From positions 1 through 63,486 of the forward strand of contig NZ_VFIA01000034.1 of assembly GCF_014282275.1 (NCBI RefSeq): a DNA stretch of 63,486 nt, read 5' to 3'. Within the stretch, counting starts at the first letter, position 1. Each line of letters begins with the position of its first letter. This DNA comes from Spirosoma utsteinense (GTDB taxonomy: Bacteria; Bacteroidota; Bacteroidia; Cytophagales; Spirosomataceae). Below, piece after piece: positions 7,288 to 15,433 of this stretch. The position numbers and the translations under genes were made by a program. The notes under the pieces are model-generated. The model searched no databases. It was not told the DNA's origin and saw only the letters and a program-made list of their open reading frames with translations.

Positions 7288-8475
7288 ATGAAAAAGATTC
7301 TTTTGTTGCTTTTTGTCGCTCAGGCAGCCCTGGCGCAGAAAGCGGGTATCCAGTTCAAGGAAATCCCTGTCGAACGGGTATTTCAGGAAGCTCGTCGAAC
7401 CGGAAAACCGGTTTTCGTGGAGATTTTTTCGCCTACCTGCCATGTCTGCCAGAGCTTTGTCCCGACGCTGGCCGATGGCCGGGTTGGTAAATACTATAAC
7501 AGCAAGTTCATCAGCACGAAGATTGATATTGCGCAACCGTCGACACGAACGTTCCTGGAGAAAAATCATTTGTTCGTGCCATCGCTGCCCCTGTTTCTTT
7601 ACTTCGATCCGCAACAGAATCTGGTGCATTTTGCCATGAGCAACAACACGACCGACGAGGTAATCCGCCATGGCACTAATGCGCTGAATCCGCAGGCCCG
7701 GAGCCAGAACATGAAAGCCCGTTACCAACAGGGCGAACGGTCCTCCAATTTCCTGATCGACTACGCCATGTTCAGCCGTGTCACGAAAGATACGGTGGCC
7801 AACATCGCGGCTATGAACGACTACGCCCGGCAGCAATCCCCGGCAACGTTTGCGAACCAGACGAACTGGCTGGCCCTGCAAAAGCTCGTGCTGGACTACG
7901 AAAATCCGATGTTTCAGTACATGATGGGCCATATGGACACGTATCGGAAAGCGTACGGGGCCGATCTGGCTGAGCAGGTTGCCGAAAATATTCTGATGTC
8001 GTCGCTTTTTAGCGGCCGGGGTGCGCAGTATCCGGTTGCCAAGATTCTGGAGGTTCGGCAGGGGTTGGTTAAAGTAGGAATCGACGCTAAAGTTGCCGCC
8101 AACCGGACGCTGCTGCCCGAGGTGAATGCTTACTTCCGGGGCCACCAAACGGCCAAAGCCGTTGAGCGAATGGATGGTCAGGTGAACTCCAACCAGCTGT
8201 CGGTACCGGAATACATGTACATCACCCGGCTATTCAACCGAAACAGCCCCGACGCGGTGGATGCGCCTACGGTAGCTAAATGGGCTGCTAAAGCGCTCGC
8301 GATGAAACCCCCTCAGAAGGAACAGGCTGACCTGTATTTTGAACTTGCCGAAGCCTACCGACGGGGCGGGCGCACGGCCGACGCGCAGAAAGCCGCTCAG
8401 AAATCGATGGAACTGGCCCAGACAAATAAGCTGGACACCCGCCGGAATGTAGAACAACTGGGGAAACTCAAATAG
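7288..8475 (+). CDS. Secreted thioredoxin-fold protein
   Basis: A 395-residue protein with a signal peptide (MKKILLLLFVAQAALAQ). The N-terminal 150 residues form a thioredoxin-like domain with C51-H-V-C54 in SPTCHVCQSF and the cis-Pro region VPSLPLFLYF. The remaining 240 residues are helical and end in a tetratricopeptide-like segment (ELAEAYRRGGRTADAQKAAQKS). It probably acts in the periplasm on protein thiols, but partners are unknown. This domain combination is frequent among uncharacterised Bacteroidota proteins. It is followed by a 29-bp perfect hairpin shared with the convergent TPR gene. Confidence 0.8.
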   Translation: MKKILLLLFVAQAALAQKAGIQFKEIPVERVFQEARRTGKPVFVEIFSPTCHVCQSFVPTLADGRVGKYYNSKFISTKIDIAQPSTRTFLEKNHLFVPSLPLFLYFDPQQNLVHFAMSNNTTDEVIRHGTNALNPQARSQNMKARYQQGERSSNFLIDYAMFSRVTKDTVANIAAMNDYARQQSPATFANQTNWLALQKLVLDYENPMFQYMMGHMDTYRKAYGADLAEQVAENILMSSLFSGRGAQYPVAKILEVRQGLVKVGIDAKVAANRTLLPEVNAYFRGHQTAKAVERMDGQVNSNQLSVPEYMYITRLFNRNSPDAVDAPTVAKWAAKALAMKPPQKEQADLYFELAEAYRRGGRTADAQKAAQKSMELAQTNKLDTRRNVEQLGKLK

Positions 8476-8500
8476 GCGATTTCAACAGGATTAAACGACT

Positions 8501-8563
8501 TGAACGGGAAGGGGGTAAGGAAATTTGTCAAGTCGACAAATTTCCTTACCCCCTTCCCGTTCA
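8501..8563. terminator. Long perfect hairpin, probable bidirectional terminator
   Basis: Arms 8501-8529 and 8535-8563 pair perfectly over 29 bases (arm starts TGAACGGGAAGGGGGTAAGG) with a five-base loop. It sits between the convergent ends of the thioredoxin-fold gene (8475) and the TPR gene (8567). No long T-tract follows, so termination is inferred from position and stability. Confidence 0.7.
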
Positions 8564-8566
8564 GCC

Positions 8567-9121
8567 TTATTTGTTCTGGTAAACCGGACTTGTAAAGGGC
8601 GGTTGCATCAAAATATGAAAGGAGTTCTCGTCGCCGAGGGAGACGGCCCGGCGTAGGTCGTTTTCTGCCTGGGGTAACTGCCGAACCTGAATACGGGCGA
8701 GTGCCCGCCAGCGGTAGGCATCCGGTTTCTCGTCGCGAAAATACCAGACGGCTTTGTCGAACTCCCGGAAGGCGTTTTGGTACTCTTCGATCTGGTACAA
8801 CGCGATGCCCCGGTCTAGGTAGCAGTCGGCCAGTGTATTATCCCGGCTGATTGCCTGGGTCAGGTCATATATAGCCGAGTAATAGTTCTCCTGCGCCAGA
8901 TTACACTTGCCCCGATAGGCATACGCTATCGCCGACTTGGGATATTGCCGAATGGACTCATCGAAGTAGGTGTAGGCCTGATCGTATTGCCGTTTGGCAA
9001 CCATATCGATGCCTGACTTAAATCGCTTTTGGTCTTTTTCAGACGGTGTATCGTGGTCCATCAGGTAATACCGGATAGTTAGATACAGCACAAACAAGAG
9101 ACCTAATAGCGCAATTTCCAT
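8567..9121 (-). CDS. Membrane-anchored TPR protein
   Basis: A 184-residue protein. One N-terminal membrane helix (about residues 3-20, IALLGLLFVLYLTIRYYL) anchors a soluble domain of three to four tetratricopeptide repeats, recognisable by SAIAYAYRGKCNLAQENYYSA, ADCYLDRGIALYQIEEYQNA and AYRWRALARIQVRQLPQAE. TPR domains mediate protein contacts; no enzymatic function is indicated and the partner is unknown. The stop codon lies four bases from the end of a long hairpin shared with the convergent upstream gene. No operon partner is evident. Confidence 0.8.
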   Translation of the reverse strand: MEIALLGLLFVLYLTIRYYLMDHDTPSEKDQKRFKSGIDMVAKRQYDQAYTYFDESIRQYPKSAIAYAYRGKCNLAQENYYSAIYDLTQAISRDNTLADCYLDRGIALYQIEEYQNAFREFDKAVWYFRDEKPDAYRWRALARIQVRQLPQAENDLRRAVSLGDENSFHILMQPPFTSPVYQNK

Positions 9122-9188
9122 AACATAACCTGGTTTCTTACACCTTGCGAATTTACAAAATTTTGGCCTCTACAGGCAAGCCGCTTAC

Positions 9189-9539
9189 TTAGATTAGTTG
9201 ATCACGTATGGTTTTTGGTAATCCTTTTCTGACCAGATCATACGAGTGGTCGATCCACTCCTGTACATCCTGCCAGCGCAGGGTTCCATCGATGGTGATG
9301 GTGTTCCAATGCGTCTTGTTCATGTGGAAACCGGGCCGAACCGCCGTATACTGATCCCGTAGTTCGACTGCCCGTTCAGGATCGCATTTCAGGTTCAGGG
9401 TTGTCGGGCGGCTCTCCGTATCCAGCAGCGCAAAAATCTTGTTTCCTACCTTGAAGACAACCGTTACCAGATCGAAAGGAAATGACTCGGTTACGCCCGG
9501 TTTCGCTATGCAGTAATCGCGCAGTGTTTCAATATTCAT
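9189..9539 (-). CDS. MmcQ/YjbR family protein
   Basis: A 116-residue protein of the MmcQ/YjbR family. It begins with the typical IETLRDYCIAKPGVTESFPF and contains VFKVGNKIFALL, LNLKCDPERAVELRDQY, AVRPGFHMNKTHWNTI and WIDHSYDLVRKGLPK. Length and all blocks match. The fold resembles DNA-binding CyaY-like proteins, and the family is often labelled DNA-binding, but the function is unproven. It lies on the same strand as the TPR gene 67 bases downstream and may share its transcript. Confidence 0.9.
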   Translation of the reverse strand: MNIETLRDYCIAKPGVTESFPFDLVTVVFKVGNKIFALLDTESRPTTLNLKCDPERAVELRDQYTAVRPGFHMNKTHWNTITIDGTLRWQDVQEWIDHSYDLVRKGLPKTIRDQLI

Positions 9540-9569
9540 CGCACAGGGGTGAATCAGGTTTCAACCGAA

Positions 9570-9758
9570 TTATCGGGTACAGGCCCGGAAAATCATGACG
9601 CCTATGCAAAACAAAAACATGATTATGGAAATGCGGTTGATGCCGTGCATCATGCGCAGGTTGACGCTGGTTGGATGATTGGGGTCAGGCTTACGAAACA
9701 CCCGGAGAAAATAGGCAAATACAGGCCCGATTTTGAGGTAATCTATGAGTCGGTTCAT
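9570..9758 (-). CDS. Small DUF6728-like membrane protein
   Basis: A 62-residue protein from the ATG at 9758, beginning MNRLIDYLKIGPVFAYF. The middle has RKPDPNHPTSVNLRMMHGIN and the C-terminus is one membrane helix (ISIIMFLFCIGVMIF). These blocks recall the small DUF6728 family found in Cytophagales; the family name is from memory and not verified. A TTG at 9773 would add five residues. The overlapping plus-strand frame (9549-9776) lacks any protein-like character. The function is unknown. It lies between the start of the YjbR gene on one side and the end of ispG on the other. Confidence 0.65.
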   Translation of the reverse strand: MNRLIDYLKIGPVFAYFLRVFRKPDPNHPTSVNLRMMHGINRISIIMFLFCIGVMIFRACTR

Positions 9759-9873
9759 GTACGGAAAGACCAATGAAAGTTGAATAAGGAACTGTCAAAC
9801 ACAATTGTTCACGTAAATAACAAAGATTTTGACCGGCACGTTACCGGCCCAAATCACTATTATTCATAGTTCT

Positions 9874-11898
9874 TCATCCATTCTCCATACTAGGTTCAAT
9901 CCATCGACTATCCTCTCGAATCAGATCGATCAGCTCATCAACGGCGCGGTCGGCCGGTACCGATTTCTTGATAACCTCCTGACCCCGGTACAACGCAATT
10001 TTATCGCGGCCAATCCCTACGTAGCCATAGTCGGCGTCGGCCATTTCGCCGGGTCCATTGACGATACAACCCATAATCCCAATCTTGACACCTTTGAGGT
10101 GGTCCGTGCGCTGGCGAATGCGGGCCGTTGTTTCCTGCAAATCGAATAGCGTCCGCCCGCACGATGGGCAGGATATATATTCCGTTTTGGTGATGCGCGT
10201 ACGGGCAGCCTGCAAAATACCGAACGCCAGGCTGTTCAGCCGCTTCAGCTCGTCGGTATCCGGGCCCGACACCACGTCCTTGCCCGACAACATGATGCCG
10301 TCGCCCAGGCCATCGATAAGCAGACCACCCACGTCGGTAGCGGCATAGAGGGGAAGGTCTTCAGGAATCACGGTCGGATAACTGCGTCGGACCACAACCG
10401 GCGTTGTCAGCTGCTTGTCCATCAGGGCTACAAACAGCCGCCGTAGCTCCGGCATGGCGTGGGCATTATGGGTCATGATGACCAGAACAACGGTCTTGTC
10501 AGGGCGTACCGCGTCGATAAAGGCATCCGATAAGTCGCTCAGGCTAATCTGCACAAAATTCAATCGGGTATGCAGCAGGCCGGATGTCGTTCGGGCCGCG
10601 CTATACTCTGCCGCCGTCAATAACGGAAGTGCATCGGTCTGTGAGGCAACCGACTGCCAGGCCGGGTAGTCCAGAATTTCCTTCAGGCCGTTCGGCAGCA
10701 TAAACTGAGCGGGCTGCGAGCCGGTATAGATATAATCGGCACCAAGATCATTCATGCGCCACTTGTCGGGTACGGGCAGATAAAAATGCCCGATGGGTGG
10801 CAGGACATCGTGGTCAACAACGGCTACGTGGCTGTAGTCGGCGATGACACGCGGCACGTTCTGCCCGCCAAAATTGGCTACTTCGTGGGTCGTTCGGCGC
10901 GTGTACCGGAAAGGATCGATGGGGTAGGTCGCCACCGCCGGAATGGGCTGACTTTCTTCGGCCCGTTTTGTATAGCGGGCGATCAGGGCGCTGGCTACGG
11001 GCGCTTCGCGCTCCGGCTCTTCGGTGAGCGACACACGAACGGTATCACCAATGCCATCTTCGAGCAGCGTACCAATGCCCAGTGCCGACTTGATCCGCCC
11101 GTCTTCGGCTTCTCCGGCTTCGGTCACACCCAGATGCAGCGGGTATGGCTTAAGACCTTCCTTGTCCAGTCGCTGAACCAGCAGCCGGTAAGCCTGTACC
11201 ATAACCTGCGGGTTGCTGGACTTCATCGACAGCACAATGTTGTAGTAATGCTCGTCTTCGCAGATCCGCAGAAACTCCAGCGCCGACTCGACCATACCGA
11301 CAGGCGTATCGCCATAGCGGCTCAAAATTCGGTCAGACAGCGAGCCGTGGTTCGTGCCGATGCGCATGGCTGTGCCGTATTCTTTACAGATACGTACGAG
11401 CGGTAGAAACTTTGCCCGAATCCGTTCCAGTTCAGCCGTGTAGGCGCTATCACTATAATCGATGTACTCGAAGCGTTTCCGGTCGGCGTAGTTGCCGGGG
11501 TTGATCCTGACTTTCTCAACGATACGGGCTGCCAGTTCGGCCGCGTTGGGGGTAAAATGAATGTCGGCTACCAGCGGTGTGGTATAGCCCCGCGCCCGCA
11601 GCTCGTCACGAATGGTGGCGAGGTTCTGCGCTTCCTTCACGCTCGGTGCTGTAATTCGGATGTACTCACAACCGGCTTCGATCATGCGGATGCTCTGTTC
11701 AACGGAGCCCCGTGTATCCATGGTGTCTACGGTTGTCATCGATTGCACCCTGATTGGGTAATCAGACCCCATAGGCACGTCACCAACGGCAACCGTAACT
11801 GTTTTCCGGCGCATGTAGTGAGTCAGCGAAGGGGTATAAAGCACCGGTGAGCCGGGTATGGCGGTGGCAATGGAAGGAGAGAGCAGCGAATCGAGCAT
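9874..11898 (-). CDS. ispG: 4-hydroxy-3-methylbut-2-enyl-diphosphate synthase (IspG), long Bacteroidota form
   Basis: A 674-residue enzyme of the non-mevalonate isoprenoid pathway. It reduces 2-C-methyl-D-erythritol 2,4-cyclodiphosphate to HMBPP in the cytoplasm using a [4Fe-4S] cluster. The N-terminal TIM-barrel domain is seen in PIRVQSMTTVDTMDT, VADIHFTPNAAELAA and IRIGTNHGSLSDRILSRYGD. The C-terminal reductase-like domain supplies C577 and C580 (CPSCGRTLF) and C611 (MGCIVNGPGE), the cluster ligands. Between them, about residues 290-550, is the large insert typical of Bacteroidota, Chlorobi, chlamydial and plant IspG, absent from the shorter E. coli form. The start includes YTPSLTHYMRRKT, typical of this branch. 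It appears to be a single-gene unit. Confidence 0.96.
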   Translation of the reverse strand: MLDSLLSPSIATAIPGSPVLYTPSLTHYMRRKTVTVAVGDVPMGSDYPIRVQSMTTVDTMDTRGSVEQSIRMIEAGCEYIRITAPSVKEAQNLATIRDELRARGYTTPLVADIHFTPNAAELAARIVEKVRINPGNYADRKRFEYIDYSDSAYTAELERIRAKFLPLVRICKEYGTAMRIGTNHGSLSDRILSRYGDTPVGMVESALEFLRICEDEHYYNIVLSMKSSNPQVMVQAYRLLVQRLDKEGLKPYPLHLGVTEAGEAEDGRIKSALGIGTLLEDGIGDTVRVSLTEEPEREAPVASALIARYTKRAEESQPIPAVATYPIDPFRYTRRTTHEVANFGGQNVPRVIADYSHVAVVDHDVLPPIGHFYLPVPDKWRMNDLGADYIYTGSQPAQFMLPNGLKEILDYPAWQSVASQTDALPLLTAAEYSAARTTSGLLHTRLNFVQISLSDLSDAFIDAVRPDKTVVLVIMTHNAHAMPELRRLFVALMDKQLTTPVVVRRSYPTVIPEDLPLYAATDVGGLLIDGLGDGIMLSGKDVVSGPDTDELKRLNSLAFGILQAARTRITKTEYISCPSCGRTLFDLQETTARIRQRTDHLKGVKIGIMGCIVNGPGEMADADYGYVGIGRDKIALYRGQEVIKKSVPADRAVDELIDLIREDSRWIEPSMENG

Positions 11899-11928
11899 AC
11901 AAGAGTCGGCAAGGCCGTTTTACGGGAG

Positions 11929-11936
11929 TAAAGGTA
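11929..11936 (-). promoter_or_regulatory. Possible -7 box of ispG
   Basis: Read on the minus strand this is TACCTTTA, seven of eight bases of TAnnTTTG, 31-38 bases upstream of the ispG ATG. No convincing -33 element was found. The remaining divergent region to 12174 (about 240 bases) shows no gene or repeat I could support. Confidence 0.3.
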
Positions 11937-12174
11937 CGGAAAAAGCAGTTCTCCGTCCGGCTACTCCTGTGGGTGAAAAACGCAGGGCGTTCAGGAAATG
12001 TTCGCCCTAAACGGAAGTCGATTCCCCGGCTGAAACCAGGTCGCAGGAATAATTTAGTCGGGGTAGCTGGCAAACAAAAAAAAGGCACTTCAGTTGATTT
12101 ACTACATCATAACTGGGGCCTTGTTTCGTTCCTACGGTTACGAACAACCTGGTAATAACGTCGAAAAAAACGCT

Positions 12175-12465
12175 ATGAAAACGAATGTATTGAGTACGCT
12201 GGCTTTAGGAATGCTGATCACCGTCAGCGCTTACGCCCAGGATAACACCACGTCGGCCGAGCGTGAAGCGCGTCGGCAGGCACGCCAGCGGAAGATCGAA
12301 AACTCGAAAGGTGAACTGAAAGAGATGGGTCAGAAAGTAGGTGCCGAAGCGACGGAACTTGGGCGTGAAACCAAAGAAAAAGCTAAGAAAGCAGGCGACG
12401 CCATCGAACACAAAGTCGACGAACGGAAAGCAAAACGAGGCACTGCCCGGCATGACACCCTGTAG
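12175..12465 (+). CDS. Small secreted, highly charged helical protein
   Basis: A 96-residue protein from the ATG at 12175 (MKTNVLSTLALGMLITVSAYA is a clear signal peptide). The mature part is almost entirely charged and helical, with 11-residue-like repeats of the type ELKEMGQKVGAEATELGRET and AKKAGDAIEHKVDERKAKR. This recalls stress-related amphipathic proteins such as YtxH, LEA or CsbD-like families, but no family is certain. The frame extends further upstream to 12094, but the signal peptide marks the true start. It is followed by a long hairpin. Confidence 0.75.
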   Translation: MKTNVLSTLALGMLITVSAYAQDNTTSAEREARRQARQRKIENSKGELKEMGQKVGAEATELGRETKEKAKKAGDAIEHKVDERKAKRGTARHDTL

Positions 12466-12479
12466 GTGAGGAACCTGCC

Positions 12480-12574
12480 AGCCCTGCCAGTGGTCGCAGA
12501 CCCTGGTAGTGGCTGTAGTATGTCACATCACCCGAAACAGCCACTACCAGGGTCTTGCGACCACTGGCAGGGCT
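12480..12574. terminator. Long hairpin after the small secreted protein gene
   Basis: Arms 12480-12516 and 12537-12574 pair over 37 bases with a single one-base bulge and a 20-base loop; each arm starts with AGCCCTGCCAGTGGTCGCA (or its complement). An eight-base T run follows at 12591-12598. It lies 14 bases after the stop of the small secreted protein gene, so termination is the simplest reading. Confidence 0.65.
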
Positions 12575-12599
12575 AGTGGCATTGTGCCTGTTTTTTTTG

Positions 12600-12607
12600 T
12601 ATATTTG
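12600..12607 (+). promoter_or_regulatory. Possible -7 box of the DEAD-box helicase gene
   Basis: TATATTTG matches TAnnTTTG exactly. A TTG lies 15 bases upstream (12582-12584), closer than the usual 19-21. The implied transcript start would be near 12613, upstream of both candidate TTG start codons. Confidence 0.35.
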
Positions 12608-12678
12608 TTTCCAAATCAAGCGGTTTGCTGACCGGAAAAGTAAGGTCAGCTTTTCTTCACTCTCACCAAGCTGTTACC

Positions 12679-14235
12679 TTGACATTTTCCGAATTTAACC
12701 TCCACGACGACCTGCTGGCCGGTGTGGACGCCATGAACTACCTGAACGCTACCCCCGTTCAGGAGATGGCCATCCCCAAAATTCTCGCTGGTCGCGACCT
12801 TATTGCCAGTGCGCAGACCGGAACCGGCAAAACAGCCGCTTACCTCATTCCCCTTCTCGATAAAATCTCTCATGCCGACCATGATCACACCAGCACCCTG
12901 ATTCTGGTGCCGACGCGTGAACTGGCCAAACAGATCGATGAGCAGGTAGAAGGGTTTGGTTACTTCGTCAATGCCAACAGTATCGCCATCTACGGCGGTG
13001 GCAAAGGCGACGACTGGGACAAGCAACGTAAAGCGCTGGAAACAGGCGCCGATATCATCATTGCAACGCCGGGCCGGCTTATGGCCCACATGCAGCTTGG
13101 CTACGTGAACTTCGACAGGATCGATTACCTGGTGCTCGATGAAGCCGACAAGATGCTCGACATGGGTTTCTCCGACGACATCATGAATATTGTCGACAAG
13201 ATCCCTGCCAAGCGTCAGACGCTGCTGTTTTCGGCTACCATGCCCAATAAAATCCGGGAGTTTTCGAAGCGACTTCTGACCGAACCCGAAGAAATACGGC
13301 TGGCGGTATCGAAGCCAGCGGCCGGTATCGATCAGCAGTTTTACCTGGCTTTTGACAATCAGAAGCTGCCCCTACTGGCGCATCTGATCAAAAACAGCCC
13401 GACGCCCGTGCAGAGCATGGTGCTCTTCACCTCCCGCAAATCCGAAGTGAATGGCATTGTGCGGGCCCTGAGCAAGTTGAACTACGAAGCGCGCGGTATC
13501 AGCTCCGACCTGGAGCAGGACGACCGCGAAGTAGTACTGCGGGACTTTAAAAATAAAGCATTCCCGATCCTGGTGGCCACCGACGTACTGTCGCGGGGTA
13601 TCGACATCGACAACCTGACGCATGTCGTCAACTATGACATACCGCGCGATGCGGAGGATTATGTCCACCGCATCGGCCGTACGGCCCGCGCAGCGACAAC
13701 CGGTACCGCTATTACCTTCATCAGCGATCAGGACCAGAACCGTATCACCAACATCGAGAAGCTCATCGAGCGCGAAGTTGAGAAGCGTTCCGTAACGGAG
13801 GAACTGGGTATGGGCCGCTCGCCCGTGTTCGACCCTAAACGGTTTAGCGGACTGCGGGGTAAAGGCGGGCCTAGTGCCGGTCGGGGTGGCCGTGACGGAG
13901 GAGGTAGCAGCCGGGGTTCGGGTTCGGGCGAAGGTGGTCGCGGACGGGATGGACGGCGTAGCAACGAAAACCGGCGTTCCGGAAATGGAACAGCCCCGTC
14001 CGAAGATCGACGCAATACTACCGTCAATGGGGAGCGTCAGCCCCGAACGGACGTTGCTCCTCCCTCGGTTGAACCGACAGTTACGGGTGTCGAATCAGGC
14101 CAGCAACCCCGCGCCGTTGGGGTTGACGGGACTGCTTCCGACAAGCCCAAGCGCCGGAAAAAACGTCGGCGTGGTCCAAAGAACGAGACCGGCGAAACGG
14201 ATAAGAGCCCGGTTGTAACGCCCCTTAGTGAGTAA
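12679..14235 (+). CDS. DEAD-box ATP-dependent RNA helicase, RhlE-like
   Basis: About 518 residues. Core motifs are intact: ATPVQEMAIPK (Q motif), AQTGTGKT (I), PTRELAKQ (Ia), TPGRL (Ib), LDEADKML (II), LLFSATMP (III), LVATDVLSRGIDI (V) and HRIGRTARA (VI). The last 150 residues are a disordered Gly/Arg/Ser-rich tail followed by a Lys/Arg patch (KPKRRKKRRR), typical of RNA-binding extensions. The core suggests RNA unwinding in ribosome assembly or mRNA turnover. No ATG fits the N-terminus: TTG at 12679 gives the family-like start (M)TFSEFNLHDD, and another TTG at 12625 would add 18 residues with no family support. An intrinsic terminator follows. Confidence 0.92.
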   Translation: MTFSEFNLHDDLLAGVDAMNYLNATPVQEMAIPKILAGRDLIASAQTGTGKTAAYLIPLLDKISHADHDHTSTLILVPTRELAKQIDEQVEGFGYFVNANSIAIYGGGKGDDWDKQRKALETGADIIIATPGRLMAHMQLGYVNFDRIDYLVLDEADKMLDMGFSDDIMNIVDKIPAKRQTLLFSATMPNKIREFSKRLLTEPEEIRLAVSKPAAGIDQQFYLAFDNQKLPLLAHLIKNSPTPVQSMVLFTSRKSEVNGIVRALSKLNYEARGISSDLEQDDREVVLRDFKNKAFPILVATDVLSRGIDIDNLTHVVNYDIPRDAEDYVHRIGRTARAATTGTAITFISDQDQNRITNIEKLIEREVEKRSVTEELGMGRSPVFDPKRFSGLRGKGGPSAGRGGRDGGGSSRGSGSGEGGRGRDGRRSNENRRSGNGTAPSEDRRNTTVNGERQPRTDVAPPSVEPTVTGVESGQQPRAVGVDGTASDKPKRRKKRRRGPKNETGETDKSPVVTPLSE

Positions 14236-14255
14236 CTGAACCGACCTGTTTACCG

Positions 14256-14288
14256 AACAGCACAAATCGCTTTTGTGCTGTTTTTTTT
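14256..14288 (+). terminator. Intrinsic terminator after the helicase gene
   Basis: Eleven-base arms (AACAGCACAAA at 14256-14266 and complement at 14272-14282) with a five-base loop run into an uninterrupted T tract ending at 14288. It starts 20 bases after the helicase stop. Confidence 0.85.
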
Positions 14289-14326
14289 GTGTTTACTTGT
14301 CTGCATACGAACTGCCGGAAGCCCCT

Positions 14327-15433
14327 ATGAATGCTCCTATCACCCGCCGAACGTCACTGAAGACTCTTTCCCTGATGACGGGTAGTCTGTTGACGCCGTC
14401 TACCGATTTATTCGCCCGGCAACCCAAGCCTAAAAAGCTGGGTGTCGCGCTTGTAGGACTGGGTAATTACGCTACGAGACAGCTGGCCCCCGCCCTGCTG
14501 GAAACGAAGGACTGCTACCTGGCCGGTATTGTGACCGGCTCACCCGACAAGGCCAAAGCATGGTCTACGACCTACAACATCCCGCCAAAGAATAGTTACA
14601 GTTACCAGACATTCGATCAGATCCGGAATAACCCCGATATCGATATTATTTATGTTGTGTTGCCCAACTTCATGCACGCCGAGTACACGATCCGGGCGGC
14701 TCAGGCGGGTAAGCACGTCATTTGCGAGAAACCGATGGCGATGAATGCGGCCGAAGCCCGGCAGATGATCGATGCCTGCCGGAAAGCAGGTGTACAGCTT
14801 TCTGTCGGCTATCGGCTCTATTTCGAGCCCCATCACCTGGAAATGCGCCGTATGGCCGCCGAGAAGCAATTTGGAGCCGTTAAGGTGATCGAGTCGGGCC
14901 TTGGGTTTACGGTGCCCGGCCCGGATTCGTGGCGGCTGGATCGCAGGATCGGCGGGGGTGGGGCCATTATGGATCTGGGGGTGTATGCCATTCAGGGTGC
15001 CCGCCGGACAATCAATGAAGACCCGATCAGTGTGACGGCTCAGGCTTTTACGTTCGATAAAGTTCATTTCAAAGACATTCACGAAACGGTCTTCTGGCAG
15101 TTCGAATTTCCGGGAGGCACCGTTGCCCACTGTAGTACAACATACTCGTCCTATGTCGACCGCTTGTACGCGACCTGCGAGCGTGGCTGGTTCAAGCTGG
15201 AACCGGCCTTCAACGCTACCGGTGCACAGGGCGTCAGCAGCAGTGGCCCTATGGATCTGCCATCGCCCCAGTACCAGCAGATTGCTCAGTTGAACGCATT
15301 CAGCCAGTCTATTCGCCAGAAAACCATTCCGGAAGCATCGGGGGAGGAAGGCTGGAAAGATATGAAGCTGATCGGTGCTATTTTGCAGGCGGCCGATACA
15401 GGCCGAAAAATCAGTATCGACTGGCGGGCTTAA
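14327..15433 (+). CDS. Gfo/Idh/MocA family oxidoreductase, exported type
   Basis: A 368-residue NAD(P)-dependent dehydrogenase. The N-terminus MNAPITRRTSLKTLSLMTGS has a twin-arginine-like signal, suggesting export of the folded enzyme. The Rossmann fold is seen in GVALVGLGNYATRQLAPALL, and the family motif in HVICEKPMAMNAAEA. The C-terminal alpha/beta domain has GGGAIMDLGVYAIQGARR, with the usual catalytic-region residues. Members oxidise or reduce sugars and inositols; glucose-fructose oxidoreductase-like enzymes have the same signal type, but the substrate cannot be read from sequence. ATG 14327 was chosen over an upstream frame start inside the terminator. The stop directly abuts the stop of the convergent gene. 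Confidence 0.92.
   Translation: MNAPITRRTSLKTLSLMTGSLLTPSTDLFARQPKPKKLGVALVGLGNYATRQLAPALLETKDCYLAGIVTGSPDKAKAWSTTYNIPPKNSYSYQTFDQIRNNPDIDIIYVVLPNFMHAEYTIRAAQAGKHVICEKPMAMNAAEARQMIDACRKAGVQLSVGYRLYFEPHHLEMRRMAAEKQFGAVKVIESGLGFTVPGPDSWRLDRRIGGGGAIMDLGVYAIQGARRTINEDPISVTAQAFTFDKVHFKDIHETVFWQFEFPGGTVAHCSTTYSSYVDRLYATCERGWFKLEPAFNATGAQGVSSSGPMDLPSPQYQQIAQLNAFSQSIRQKTIPEASGEEGWKDMKLIGAILQAADTGRKISIDWRA

Noticed and set aside
7273..8148. A 291-codon minus-strand frame opposite the thioredoxin-fold gene
   Set aside because: The plus-strand protein has a signal peptide and CxxC motif; the antisense translation has no family features.
9549..9776. A 75-codon plus-strand frame between the YjbR gene and ispG
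   Set aside because: The opposite strand encodes a membrane mini-protein resembling DUF6728; the plus-strand translation is not protein-like.
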